64,000 nt of DNA, taken from assembly GCF_014201615.1 (NCBI RefSeq), contig NZ_JACHEU010000001.1, forward strand, positions 1,631,631-1,695,630, in the 5' to 3' direction. The first letter of the stretch is position 1. Each line of letters starts with the position of its first letter. This document shows, in pieces, positions 18,438 through 27,373 of this stretch. A program made the position numbers and the translations under genes. The stretch is from Aquamicrobium lusatiense (GTDB lineage: Bacteria; Pseudomonadota; Alphaproteobacteria; Rhizobiales; Rhizobiaceae). The notes under the pieces were generated by a model. The model was not told the DNA's origin, made no database searches, and saw only the letters and a list, made by a program, of their open reading frames with translations.

Positions 18438-19868
18438 ATGTCGGAAAATGCGGACCAAGAGAGCGGTGTTTCCCTTTCAGACATATTCTGGCGGCTGTGG
18501 AAATGGCGCGGACTGGTCGTCTTTATTCCTCTGTTGCTTGTTGGCGTTGCGGTGCTTGCCATCGTTTTTTCGGCGCTTGGACAAAGCCGACAAGTGATTT
18601 ATCTCGTGTCGCTGCGAAACATCGAAAACCAGCGTTATCCAAATGGTTCAGAATTTTCGCCCCGCGATCTTCTCGTCCCCGAGGTGCTGACCGAGATCCG
18701 GCGATTGTACGATATTCCGGCCGACATCAACCTGAATGACGCAATTTCCGTGGCTTATGATTCGCCGATTTCAAGCGGAATCGCCAAATCCTATCAGGAC
18801 AGGCTTTCGGCACGTAATCTCTCGCAGGCTGAGATACAGGCCCTCAATCAAAGCTATCTTGAAGAGTTGCGTACCTCCATGCGTTCGGCTCTCAGGATTA
18901 CGGTGGACTACCCACTGCTGGGGCTCGACAGTGAACGGGGCCTTGCGCTCGCCGCGGATGTGTCCCGCCTCTGGAGTCTTGTCTACACCACGAAATATCG
19001 CATTTTCACCGACCGTGGCCTTGCGGACCTTGCCGTTACACGGACCGAGGAGGACTTGGAGACAACGGCGAGCATCCTCATTGCCAACAATCGCGTCTCG
19101 GCGATGGTCGAGGGTGTGAACAAGTTTCTGGAAGACAATCGTCTTTCCATGCTCAGGGTCGCGAACGGCGTTTCTCCGGCAGACCTTCTCATTGAGCTGA
19201 GGAATTTCCAGGCGATATATTTCAATGTGTTGAAAGCACGGGCATTCCAGTCTGGAGACACCGCGGCACAAGCCTATATGAACCGATTGCGCCTCGATAT
19301 CGCGGAAAAAAATCGCCAGATCGAGGCGTCCGACGCTGCTCTCAAGGGGCTCGGTGATTATCAGCGTAGCGGCCGATCGGAGCAGGTCTCCCAGGCCCCG
19401 GTTATGCAGACGGAGCAAGCAAGCACCATTCAGATCGGCGATTCTGCATTTTCCAGCATCGTGGAACTTGCGGAGCGTGGCTCCTATGCCGGCCTTGTAA
19501 AGCAGGTTCTTGATGAGCGGCGAGGGTTGATGAACGAACTCGCTGCGCTGGAGAAGGAGCGCGAGAGCGCTACCATCGGTGGCAATGAAATTACGATCAC
19601 TACAAACTTCGTTGGAGATGCGGCGGCTGCTCTTAACACATTGACGTCGCAATATTCTCAGATGTTGCGGCTTGCTGAGGATCAACTCCGTACACGCGGC
19701 GGCGAACTGTTTGAGCCGCTTCTTGGCCCGCGTCTTGGTGACAGCCCGTTGATCTCTCTAAGAAGCCTGATGATCGTCGCAGCCGCCGGACTGGCAGGGC
19801 TTCTGTTGAGTGTCACGGGAGTGTTGATAGCGGGAAGTATAAGACGTCCACCGCCATCAAATGCATAA
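18438..19868 (+). CDS. Wzz-like polysaccharide chain-length/co-polymerase protein
   Basis: A 476-residue inner-membrane protein with one membrane helix near residues 25-47, a large periplasmic part rich in helices and predicted coiled coil, and a second membrane helix near residues 441-463. It ends in a short Pro-rich cytoplasmic tail. This is the topology of polysaccharide co-polymerases. There is no Walker motif or tyrosine cluster, so it is not a Wzc-type kinase. It would set the chain length of the polymer made by the Wzy-like protein. The ATG at 18438 follows GAGGTGA with good spacing; 57 nt of upstream frame are dropped. Sequence match to named Wzz proteins is weak, so the call rests on topology and context. 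Confidence 0.75.
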   Translation: MSENADQESGVSLSDIFWRLWKWRGLVVFIPLLLVGVAVLAIVFSALGQSRQVIYLVSLRNIENQRYPNGSEFSPRDLLVPEVLTEIRRLYDIPADINLNDAISVAYDSPISSGIAKSYQDRLSARNLSQAEIQALNQSYLEELRTSMRSALRITVDYPLLGLDSERGLALAADVSRLWSLVYTTKYRIFTDRGLADLAVTRTEEDLETTASILIANNRVSAMVEGVNKFLEDNRLSMLRVANGVSPADLLIELRNFQAIYFNVLKARAFQSGDTAAQAYMNRLRLDIAEKNRQIEASDAALKGLGDYQRSGRSEQVSQAPVMQTEQASTIQIGDSAFSSIVELAERGSYAGLVKQVLDERRGLMNELAALEKERESATIGGNEITITTNFVGDAAAALNTLTSQYSQMLRLAEDQLRTRGGELFEPLLGPRLGDSPLISLRSLMIVAAAGLAGLLLSVTGVLIAGSIRRPPPSNA

Positions 19869-19913
19869 AAATCTGAACAGCTAGGCGACCTGTATTCCCT
19901 TAGGAGAAATTCA

Positions 19914-21278
19914 TTGCTTCTCGAAAAGATTGCATCAAAAAAATCGGTTATCGGCATACTCGGTCTCGGTTATGTTGGCATCCCGCTTGCGTTGCGCTTC
20001 AGCGAGGCTGGCTTCAGGGTTCTTGGCTTCGATATCGATGGAGACAGGGTTTCTAATCTCAATTCCGGTCGAAGCCCGATAAAGCATATTCCCGGTGCCG
20101 AGATCGCCTCGATGGTGGCGGGGGATTCTCCGCTCCGGTCGAAGCCCGATAAAGCATATTCCCGGTGCCGAGATCGCCTCGATGGTGGCGGGGGATTCTC
20201 CGCGACCGCTGATTTCGCGCGCATTCCGGAAGTCGACGCCATCATTATCTGCGTTCCCACACCGCTCAGCCGCCATCGTGAACCGGATTTGTCCTTCATC
20301 ACCAGCACAATGGAGACGATTGCGCCGTATCTGCGTTCCGGCCAGATACTGTCGCTGGAAAGCACGACGTGGCCGGGGACGACCGAGGAGGTGTTGCGCC
20401 CCTTCGTCGATAAGCGGGGCCTGACGATTGGCGAGGACTTCTTTCTCGTCTATTCGCCCGAGCGCGAGGACCCCGGCAACCCGAACTTCACCACCCGCAC
20501 TATTCCCAAGGTGGTGGGTGGGGCGACGCCTGCCTGCCGCTCCGCCGGTGAGGCGCTCTACGGAGTTGTCATCGATCGCGTGGTGCCGGTTTCTTCAACG
20601 CAGGCAGCCGAACTGACCAAGCTCCTGGAAAACATCCACCGCTCGGTGAATATCGGTCTGGTAAACGAGATGAAGATCATCGCTGATCGCATGGGCATCG
20701 ACATCTACGAGGTGATCGATGCGGCCGCCACCAAGCCATTTGGGTTCACGCCCTATTATCCGGGCCCGGGCCTGGGCGGCCACTGCATCCCGATTGATCC
20801 GTTCTATCTGACATGGAAAGCACGCGAATACGGGCTCTCCACCCATTTTATTGAGCTGGCAGGCGAAATTAACCGTGATATGCCGGAATGGGTGGTGACC
20901 AAGATAACTGATGCGTTGAACGAGCGGCAGAAATCGCTCAAGGGCAGCCGTGTTCTTGCTCTCGGAATTGCGTACAAGCGCGACGTGGACGACATGCGCG
21001 AGTCGCCTTCGGTTCTGGTTATGGAGATCCTGCGTGATCGCGGTGCACTGGTCGACTATTCCGATCCGAACGTGCCAGTCTTTCCGAAGATGCGCGAGCA
21101 CAAATTCGATCTGAAGTCGGTGGATCTCACACCGGAGTCGGTGGAAGCATATGATTGCGTAGTCCTGCTGACGGATCATTCGGATTTCGACTATGGGATG
21201 ATCGCCCAGCATGCGAAGTTGATGGTCGATACGAGAGGCAAGTATCGCGAGGCGAAAGAAAACGTGGTGAAGGCGTAG
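19914..21278 (+). CDS. UDP-HexNAc 6-dehydrogenase, WbpA-like, with internal 70-bp duplication
   Basis: A 454-residue nucleotide-sugar dehydrogenase that would oxidise UDP-GlcNAc (or UDP-ManNAc) to the uronic acid with NAD. It starts at a TTG preceded by AGGAGA. The Rossmann motif GLGYVG is at residues 17-22; [14 protein letters not shown], FSLVYSPERxDPGN-like and [12 protein letters not shown] (catalytic Cys near 290) are intact. Residues 51-97 are abnormal: a 70-bp unit occurs twice, read in two different frames, adding 23 residues (including [14 protein letters not shown]) that homologues should lack. Removing one copy leaves the downstream part out of frame, so the copy in front appears to carry a compensated frameshift. 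The insert falls in a loop after the first Rossmann strands; activity is uncertain. Confidence 0.88.
   Translation: MLLEKIASKKSVIGILGLGYVGIPLALRFSEAGFRVLGFDIDGDRVSNLNSGRSPIKHIPGAEIASMVAGDSPLRSKPDKAYSRCRDRLDGGGGFSATADFARIPEVDAIIICVPTPLSRHREPDLSFITSTMETIAPYLRSGQILSLESTTWPGTTEEVLRPFVDKRGLTIGEDFFLVYSPEREDPGNPNFTTRTIPKVVGGATPACRSAGEALYGVVIDRVVPVSSTQAAELTKLLENIHRSVNIGLVNEMKIIADRMGIDIYEVIDAAATKPFGFTPYYPGPGLGGHCIPIDPFYLTWKAREYGLSTHFIELAGEINRDMPEWVVTKITDALNERQKSLKGSRVLALGIAYKRDVDDMRESPSVLVMEILRDRGALVDYSDPNVPVFPKMREHKFDLKSVDLTPESVEAYDCVVLLTDHSDFDYGMIAQHAKLMVDTRGKYREAKENVVKA
20064..20203 (+). repeat. Perfect 70-bp tandem duplication inside the WbpA-like gene
   Basis: The unit at 20064-20133 (beginning TCCGGTCGAAGCC and ending GATTCTCCGC) is repeated without a mismatch at 20134-20203. 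Seventy is not a multiple of three, so the two copies are translated in different frames. The identity suggests a recent event. Confidence 0.98.
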
Positions 21279-21280
21279 AT

Positions 21281-22141
21281 ATGATTGCAGACTCTCCTGC
21301 GCGGGGTCTTGCTCTTCTGTATATTTCGGCGATTATATTTGGGTTGACGTATCTTACCGTGACTGGTGACAATACGTTGCTTCGGCCAGCCCATATAGCG
21401 TTCGCTCTGTGCATCGTGCTTCTCACGAGAGCCCATGGTTTTGTGCCGCGGGCTCTTATGCCGATAGCTTTCTCATGGAAGGGGACGGCAGTTGCATTTT
21501 TCTTGATATATGCTCTCGTGATGGCTCTAATTCACTGGGACCGTGAAATTTCAGCATCCTTTGTCCGAAATTTCTTTGACCGTCTTTTGCCCGGAATTTT
21601 GCTCGGTTACGTTGCCTTCGGGCGCTACGGTCTCGAATCCGGGTGGCTGTATAGGAGGAGGAAGTTTATTGATTTTACTGGTTTGATGTCTTTTTCTGCA
21701 GTATTATATTATGCAGTATATAATATATATCCTTTGATGCGAACTGATGTTTTCTTGATTAATGTTTCTGAGGATGAGGTTTCTTATCAGCTATATGGGG
21801 TGTATCTCGTTATTGGGGTAATAGTTTTTTTGAGAATTTTAGAGTTTTACTGGTCTAAATCGATTATCAAGACGTTTTTTTTAACGATGGTGGCATGCTT
21901 TGCTTCTATTGTTGGATTTTTGTTGGCGCAAGCGCTGGGCTCAAATTCGGCGGCCGTTCTGATACTTCTGATCAATACGACCGCCCTTGGCTACCAGAGT
22001 TGGTATTCTCTTCGGACTTGGGATGCAGAAGGTTTGCTTCGGTTTGCCATTATAGTCGCTGCGACGGCAGGCTCATATTTCTGGATGATTAATCTGATTT
22101 CTGGTATGCCTCCTATTCGATTGTTTGGATTTGCGACCTGA
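21281..22141 (+). CDS. Wzy-like polysaccharide polymerase, N-terminal part (split gene)
   Basis: A 286-residue hydrophobic protein with about eight membrane helices, starting 2 nt after the WbpA-like gene. It stops at TGA 22139-22141, where the next frame begins (TGATG). Alone it is too short for an O-antigen polymerase (normally 400 or more residues) and lacks the conserved C-terminal loop, which is present in the next frame. The simplest reading is one gene split by loss of one base near 22136; two coupled genes are the alternative. Bases 21650-21900 are strikingly AT-rich compared with the neighbours, typical of wzy genes acquired by transfer. The original would link repeat units at the periplasmic face. 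Confidence 0.7.
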   Translation: MIADSPARGLALLYISAIIFGLTYLTVTGDNTLLRPAHIAFALCIVLLTRAHGFVPRALMPIAFSWKGTAVAFFLIYALVMALIHWDREISASFVRNFFDRLLPGILLGYVAFGRYGLESGWLYRRRKFIDFTGLMSFSAVLYYAVYNIYPLMRTDVFLINVSEDEVSYQLYGVYLVIGVIVFLRILEFYWSKSIIKTFFLTMVACFASIVGFLLAQALGSNSAAVLILLINTTALGYQSWYSLRTWDAEGLLRFAIIVAATAGSYFWMINLISGMPPIRLFGFAT

Positions 22142-22545
22142 TGGACGCTGTAAATTCCATCGGCGGTAGCAGCATTCAGTCTCGCGTTGAGATTTGGCTG
22201 GATAGAGGCCTTGAGCAGCTTTCGGTAAACCCTGTTTTTGGCGATCTGGCTGCCGATGTCGTAACCGGATCACCCGGTTACTATCTGCACTCGGTTTTTT
22301 CAGTGCAAACACATCTCGGAATCATTGGAAGCTTGTTGTTCTTTCCAGCTTTTGCGGGACTTGTATGGTCCGTTTACTCGCTGGGAGTCAGTCGAACTCT
22401 TAAATCAATCACTTTACCGTTGTTGATTGTCGCCGTGCTGGCATCATTTTGGACATGGATGCCGCTGTGGTTTTTGATTGGAGCTATGTGGGGTCAGGTA
22501 TTTAATTTCCAAAATACCATAAAAGATAATGTTCATATGAAATAA
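22141..22545 (+). pseudogene. Wzy-like polymerase, C-terminal part in shifted frame
   Basis: These 134 residues carry the segment expected at the C-terminal periplasmic loop of a Wzy or O-antigen ligase: SSIQSRVEIWLDRG, then VNPVFGDLAAD, then HSVFSVQTHLGIIG and two or three membrane helices. It starts with an ATG overlapping the stop of the preceding frame. Adding one base near the junction would give a continuous protein of about 420 residues. There is no independent ribosome site beyond possible coupling through TGATG. I therefore treat it as the detached C-terminus of the polymerase, with translational coupling as an alternative. Confidence 0.6.
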
Positions 22546-22622
22546 TTACTGCTCCGATATTATCCATAGGGGTCTGTATGATTGTTATATTTTTGAAAGG
22601 CGGCGGATTTGGATTGTCTTAG

Positions 22623-23960
22623 ATGATATTCTCTTTTCGACATATGGGCATAGGAGGAAATTTTTCCCCGTTCTTACGCAATATTGCGAAGCTTGTTGGC
22701 GGTACTGTCGTGGGGCAGTTGGTCACACTGGCGGCGTTGCCGGTTTTGACCCGCATCTACTCCCCGGCGGAGTACGGATTTGCCGGTCTTTTCGCCGCTG
22801 TGGTTGTGTGTATTACCGCCGTATCGACATTGCGCTATGATTTTGCAATTCCCATTCCTTCGCGGGAGCGTGTCGCCCGGCAAATTACCGCTGTGGCGTT
22901 GATCTCCGCATTAGCGGTAATAGTGGTAGTCGGGGCAGGGGCGCTGGCCCTATCTTTCAGGTTCAGCTTGCCTGCTGGTCTGTATGCTTGGCAGTTTATC
23001 GGGCTTCTGCTTCTGGCTGTGGCCACCATCAGCTTCTTCAACATTGGGCGGGGCTGGGCTACGCGAAAAAAGGAGTTCGGCCAACTCGCGTTGACGCGGG
23101 TACAGCAAGGGGTGGCTGGAACAAGTGTTCAGATTGTGTTGGGAATGGTTGGCTTTGGTTCGGCAGGGCTGATAATCGGCCAGATCGTTGGACAGTCTGC
23201 TGGTGCAATGCGGCTTTGGCGTCTCGTGCCGAGGCCGCTTTCGGAAGGGGCGATTTGGGCGGCGCGCCGTTTTCGGAATTTTCCAATTTACGATAGTTGG
23301 TCAGGATTGCTTAATGTTGCCGGTACGCAGGCTCCGGTCATGCTTTTTGCCGCTTTCTTTTCTCCCATGCTGGTCGGATATTATGCCTTCGCTACGCGTC
23401 TTGTGGCCGCTCCTATATCGTTGATCGGTCAAGCGGCCGCGAGAGTATTTCTGCCGCATATTATAGAAGCAAATCGCTCCGGTTCCGGTGCCGCCGCCGT
23501 GCTGAAATTGACCTCAGCGCTGGCCTATATTGGCTTTCCTGCCTTCACTCTTCTTGCTGCGCTTTCGTCTCCTCTGGTTCGAATATTATTCGGGGAGGCG
23601 TGGGTTCCGGCGAGTATGATCATATCATGGACCGCTTTGTGGGCCGGCTGGCAACTGGTCGCCTCGCCTCTGTCGGTTACGCTGATCGGTTTAGAGGCGC
23701 AGAAAACGAACACCTTGCTTCAGGCAACTCTTTTCACCTTGCGATGCCTTGCAATTCTCGTTGGGTATTGGCAAGGGTCTGAAAAAATGGCGATAGTGCT
23801 GTTTTCATTTGCCAGCATTCTTGTTTATTTTGCTTTCATTCTCGCTGTGGGCAGGCTTGTGGGGATCGGAACCTTTCGTATGATCCGGCCTCTCTTTGTC
23901 CCTCTGTTTCTCTCAGCAGTTCTCTACGGAAGTCTGCAAGTCTTATGGCCGTATCCATGA
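22623..23960 (+). CDS. Wzx-type oligosaccharide flippase (MATE/PST superfamily)
   Basis: A 445-residue protein with about 12 membrane helices. The N-terminal region NIAKLVGGTVVGQLVTLAAL followed by PVLTRIYSPAEYGFAGLF is diagnostic for the PST/Wzx flippases that move undecaprenyl-PP-linked repeat units across the inner membrane. The start may be 22623 or the ATG at 22644; neither has a strong ribosome site. It overlaps the following glycosyltransferase by a few bases, so these genes are one transcript. A 77-bp AT-rich gap separates it from the broken polymerase gene. Confidence 0.9.
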   Translation: MIFSFRHMGIGGNFSPFLRNIAKLVGGTVVGQLVTLAALPVLTRIYSPAEYGFAGLFAAVVVCITAVSTLRYDFAIPIPSRERVARQITAVALISALAVIVVVGAGALALSFRFSLPAGLYAWQFIGLLLLAVATISFFNIGRGWATRKKEFGQLALTRVQQGVAGTSVQIVLGMVGFGSAGLIIGQIVGQSAGAMRLWRLVPRPLSEGAIWAARRFRNFPIYDSWSGLLNVAGTQAPVMLFAAFFSPMLVGYYAFATRLVAAPISLIGQAAARVFLPHIIEANRSGSGAAAVLKLTSALAYIGFPAFTLLAALSSPLVRILFGEAWVPASMIISWTALWAGWQLVASPLSVTLIGLEAQKTNTLLQATLFTLRCLAILVGYWQGSEKMAIVLFSFASILVYFAFILAVGRLVGIGTFRMIRPLFVPLFLSAVLYGSLQVLWPYP

Positions 23961-25090
23961 AATCCCTTCACATAGCTACGCTGCATAAGCGCAACGATAC
24001 GCGTATTTTGCTCAAGGAATGCGCCAGTCTTTCGGAAGCAGGGTACGATGTTGCGTTTGTCGTCGGGGACGGGCAAGGCGATGAGAATTCCGGCAAAGTG
24101 AGGGTTGTCGATGTTGGTAGCGCCGAAGGGCGGTTCGCCAGTCGGCTCGTGCCTATGTGGCGCGCTATGCGCCGGGTTCGGGAGGAAATGCCCGATGTGA
24201 TTCATTTCCACGACGGAATGTTCCTCCCGCTGGCGATTTTCCTGGCGCTGACAGGCTGGCGGGTGGTCTATGATGTTCATGAAGATTATCGACAGCAGGT
24301 AATGAATACTCGCTTTTCATTGCTCTTTCGACGCGCTGCTAGCTTGGGTTATTCCGTGCTCGAATGGATCGGAAGCCGCGTCTTTACGCGCATCGTTGCA
24401 GCCACTCCCCATATCGCCAGCCGTTTCCCCGAGCATAAGACTGTTCTGATCCAGAATTTCCCCATGTTGGATGAACTGTCGGCTTTGCATCCTGTCTCCC
24501 ATGCCGAGCGACCGGAACAGTTTGCCTTTATTGGCGGGATTACTGGCCACCGAGGCATTCGGCAGATGATAGATGCCATGGAAAGGCTTCACCGCGAGGG
24601 GGCTATGCTCGAACTCGCTGGTGCCTTTGGTTCCAAATCCTTACAGGACGAGATGAAGGAGCGGCCTGGCTGGAAGTATGTCCGTTTTCGAAATTGGTTA
24701 CCGAGGAGTGGTGTTGCAGATGTGTTCGAGCGATCCCGCGCGGGGCTCGTGCTATTTCACCCCGGTCCCAACCACGATTTGGCTCAGCCTAACAAATTGT
24801 TCGAGTATATGTCGGCCAGCCTCCCCGTTATTGCGTCAGATTTTCCACTATGGCGGCAGATCGTGGAGGGAGCAGGTTGCGGGTTGCTTGTCGACCCACT
24901 TGATGTTGACGCGGTTACCGAGGCGATGCGTTGGATTCTTGATTATCCGGAGCAGGCCGAACAGATGGGGCAGCGCGGGCGGCAAGCTGTCACCGTGACT
25001 TACAATTGGGAGCGTGAGGCAGAAAAGCTCGTCGAATGTTATCGAGCTCTCCAAAAAACAGAGTGGGAGAGCACCGAAAAATGCGCTTAG
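23945..25090 (+). CDS. Glycosyltransferase family 4 (GT-B fold)
   Basis: A 381-residue GT4 enzyme. The N-terminal domain begins LHIATLHKRNDTRILLKEC and includes the acceptor-side HFHDGMFLPLAIFLAL segment. The C-terminal nucleotide-binding domain has the family signature LFEYMSASLPVIASDFPLW followed by a VDPLD segment. It would add one sugar of the repeat unit on the cytoplasmic face; donor and linkage cannot be told. The start may be the ATG at 23945 or the ATG at 23957 that overlaps the wzx stop as ATGA. It resembles the next gene closely in layout and in the C-terminal motif, indicating an old duplication. Confidence 0.88.
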   Translation: MAVSMKSLHIATLHKRNDTRILLKECASLSEAGYDVAFVVGDGQGDENSGKVRVVDVGSAEGRFASRLVPMWRAMRRVREEMPDVIHFHDGMFLPLAIFLALTGWRVVYDVHEDYRQQVMNTRFSLLFRRAASLGYSVLEWIGSRVFTRIVAATPHIASRFPEHKTVLIQNFPMLDELSALHPVSHAERPEQFAFIGGITGHRGIRQMIDAMERLHREGAMLELAGAFGSKSLQDEMKERPGWKYVRFRNWLPRSGVADVFERSRAGLVLFHPGPNHDLAQPNKLFEYMSASLPVIASDFPLWRQIVEGAGCGLLVDPLDVDAVTEAMRWILDYPEQAEQMGQRGRQAVTVTYNWEREAEKLVECYRALQKTEWESTEKCA

Positions 25091-26193
25091 CACACCTCAC
25101 TTCTGCGCATCCTCGCTACGACACCCGCATCTTCCTGAAAATGTGCCGCAGCCTTGCGACTAATGGTCATGATGTGACGTTGATCGTGGCTGACGGCAAA
25201 GGCGAAGAACAAAAGGAAGGCGTTCGTATTCTCGATGTCGGTAAGCCTGGCGGAAGGCTTGATCGTATGACACGCGCGACAAGCCGGGTTTTGAAGGCTG
25301 CGCTTGAGCTTGATGCCGACCTCTACCATCTTCACGATCCGGAATTGCTTCCTGTGGGCCTAAAGCTGAAACGACGAGGCAAGCGGGTAATCTTCGATGC
25401 GCATGAGGATGTGCCAAAGCAGATCCTATCTAAGGCTTATCTTCATCCGTTCGTGCGGAAACCGATCTCGATGGCCATAGCGGGATTCGAAAGGTTTGCC
25501 TGTAGCAGGCTGAACCATGTCGTGGCGGCGACGCCCGTTATTCGCGATAAGTTCCTGGCTCTCGACATTAGATCGACTGACATCAACAATTTCCCGATGC
25601 TCGGCGAACTGGACGGCGCCGTGCGATGGGAGCAGAAGGCACGGGAGGTTTGTTATGTCGGCGGCGTCTTTGCCACACGCGGTATTGTGGAGATGGTCTC
25701 GTCGATGGAGATATCGCGAACCGGTGCGCGGCTCGAACTTGGAGGCCTCTTTATCGAGAAGGATACTCACGAAAAAGTCAAGGCAATGCCCGGTTGGGTG
25801 CAAGTGGATGAACTCGGCTTTCTGGATCGCTCGCGAGTGCGCGATGTCTTGTCTCGCTCCATGGCCGGACTTGTAACCCTTCACCCCACTCCTGCCTACC
25901 TCGATTCCCTGCCTGTGAAAATGTTTGAGTACATGTCTGCAGGTCTTCCACTGATCGCATCCGATTTTCCGCTATGGCGAGAGATCGTGGAAGGCAACAA
26001 TTGCGGCATCTGCGTTGATCCACTCGACCCGGCGGCGATCGCTGAAGCTATTGACAGGCTGGTAGAAAATCCCGATCTGGCGCGGCGGATGGGAGAGAAC
26101 GGTCAGAGGGCAGTGCATGAGCGCTACAATTGGGCGATCGAGGAAAAAAAGCTTCTCGCGCTTTATGATACTGTCTTGTTGCCCAAGGCATAA
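25081..26193 (+). CDS. Glycosyltransferase family 4, paralogue of the preceding gene
   Basis: A 370-residue GT4 enzyme starting at an ATG that overlaps the preceding gene by 10 nt and follows GGGAGAG. The N-terminus MRLAHLTSAHPRYDTRIFLK parallels its neighbour. Shared motifs include HLHDPELLPVGLKLKRRGK, VIFDAHEDVPKQIL and the C-terminal KMFEYMSAGLPLIASDFPLW with VDPLDPAAIAEAI. It is likely to act on the same lipid-linked intermediate, one step before or after its paralogue. The acceptor and donor sugars are unknown. The next gene follows after 39 nt. Confidence 0.88.
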   Translation: MRLAHLTSAHPRYDTRIFLKMCRSLATNGHDVTLIVADGKGEEQKEGVRILDVGKPGGRLDRMTRATSRVLKAALELDADLYHLHDPELLPVGLKLKRRGKRVIFDAHEDVPKQILSKAYLHPFVRKPISMAIAGFERFACSRLNHVVAATPVIRDKFLALDIRSTDINNFPMLGELDGAVRWEQKAREVCYVGGVFATRGIVEMVSSMEISRTGARLELGGLFIEKDTHEKVKAMPGWVQVDELGFLDRSRVRDVLSRSMAGLVTLHPTPAYLDSLPVKMFEYMSAGLPLIASDFPLWREIVEGNNCGICVDPLDPAAIAEAIDRLVENPDLARRMGENGQRAVHERYNWAIEEKKLLALYDTVLLPKA

Positions 26194-26232
26194 CGCCCTC
26201 GGCTTAAGGCAATAAGAGGAACGCATGGAATA

Positions 26233-27327
26233 ATGAAGACCATTGCCACGATCGTCGGCGCCAGGCCGCAATTCATCAAGGTCGCACCGGTGAGCAAGGC
26301 TCTGGCCGCTACCGGTTTGGTCAGGGAAGTGCTCATCCACACCGGCCAGCATCACGATGCGGATATGTCGGATATCTTCTTCGAAGAACTCGGCATCGCC
26401 GCGCCCGACCATCACCTCGACGTGCATGGCGGTGGGCATGGCGCCATGACCGGGGCGATGATGCAGAAGCTGGAGCCGGTGCTGCAGGAATTGCGGCCTG
26501 ACCGGGTTCTGGTCTACGGCGACACCAACTCGACGCTGGCGGGGGCTCTTGTTGCGGCCAAGCTGCATATTCCGGTTGCTCATGTCGAGGCCGGCTTGCG
26601 CTCCTTCAACCGTGCTATGCCGGAGGAAATCAACCGTATCGTCGCAGATCAGCTGTCCGACATCCTGTTTGCCTCGACACGGGCGGCGGTTGAAAACCTG
26701 CGGGGCGAGGGGGTTGCCGCCGAACGTGTTTTCCCGGTCGGAGACGTCATGTACGACGCGGCGATGCAGTTCGCGGCCATCGCCGCACAGCGTGGAGAAC
26801 TCCTCTCCCGGCTGGGGGTAGAACCGAACCGCTATGTGCTGGCCACGATTCATCGCGCGGAGAACACCGACGATCCGGCCAGGCTGGCCAATATCGTTTC
26901 CGCGCTCGAAACGGTTGCGGCAACGCTGCCGGTCGTGCTGCCGCTGCACCCACGCACGCAGACACGGATGAAAGCTGCCGGTCTTGCCTTCGAAAAAGTT
27001 CAGACCGTGCCGCCTGTCGGTTATCTCGACATGGTTGCGCTTGAATCGCAGGCTGCGCTGATCGCTACCGATTCCGGCGGCGTCCAGAAGGAGGCATTCT
27101 TCTACCATGTGCCTTGCGTGACCCTGCGCGATGAGACCGAATGGGTGGAATTGATCGAGCTTGGCTGGAACAGGCTGGTATCGCCCGCCAGAGGCGATGT
27201 TGCGCAGATCATCAGGGCGGCTTTGGGTACGCGCGGTGTCGATGCGCAACCCTATGGGAATGGCAAGGCAGCCGAGACAATCGCTGAGATACTGACGCGC
27301 AGCACCGCGCGCGCGGAGCCGGCGTGA
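26233..27327 (+). CDS. wecB: Non-hydrolysing UDP-GlcNAc 2-epimerase family (WecB/WbpI)
   Basis: A 364-residue epimerase with MKTIATIVGARPQFIKVAPV at the N-terminus, the HTGQHHDADMSDIFF active-site segment, VYGDTNSTLAGALVAAKLHI, HVEAGLRSFNRAMPEEINR and the C-terminal TDSGGVQKEAFF. The family interconverts UDP-GlcNAc and UDP-ManNAc (WecB) or the diacetamido-uronic forms (WbpI). Because the WbpA, WbpB, WbpE and WbpD families are also present, the WbpI role (C-2 epimerisation of UDP-GlcNAc3NAcA to UDP-ManNAc3NAcA) is a good possibility, but the sequence does not separate the two. It sits directly before the WbpB and WbpD homologues. Confidence 0.92.
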   Translation: MKTIATIVGARPQFIKVAPVSKALAATGLVREVLIHTGQHHDADMSDIFFEELGIAAPDHHLDVHGGGHGAMTGAMMQKLEPVLQELRPDRVLVYGDTNSTLAGALVAAKLHIPVAHVEAGLRSFNRAMPEEINRIVADQLSDILFASTRAAVENLRGEGVAAERVFPVGDVMYDAAMQFAAIAAQRGELLSRLGVEPNRYVLATIHRAENTDDPARLANIVSALETVAATLPVVLPLHPRTQTRMKAAGLAFEKVQTVPPVGYLDMVALESQAALIATDSGGVQKEAFFYHVPCVTLRDETEWVELIELGWNRLVSPARGDVAQIIRAALGTRGVDAQPYGNGKAAETIAEILTRSTARAEPA

Positions 27328-27373
27328 TCTGCCACTACCGCCATGAAAGCACACGCATAATGAAGGTATTGAA

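Noticed and set aside
20064-20203. Reading the tandem 70-bp repeat as a CRISPR or regulatory array
   Set aside because: There are only two directly adjoining copies with no spacer and they lie inside a coding sequence.
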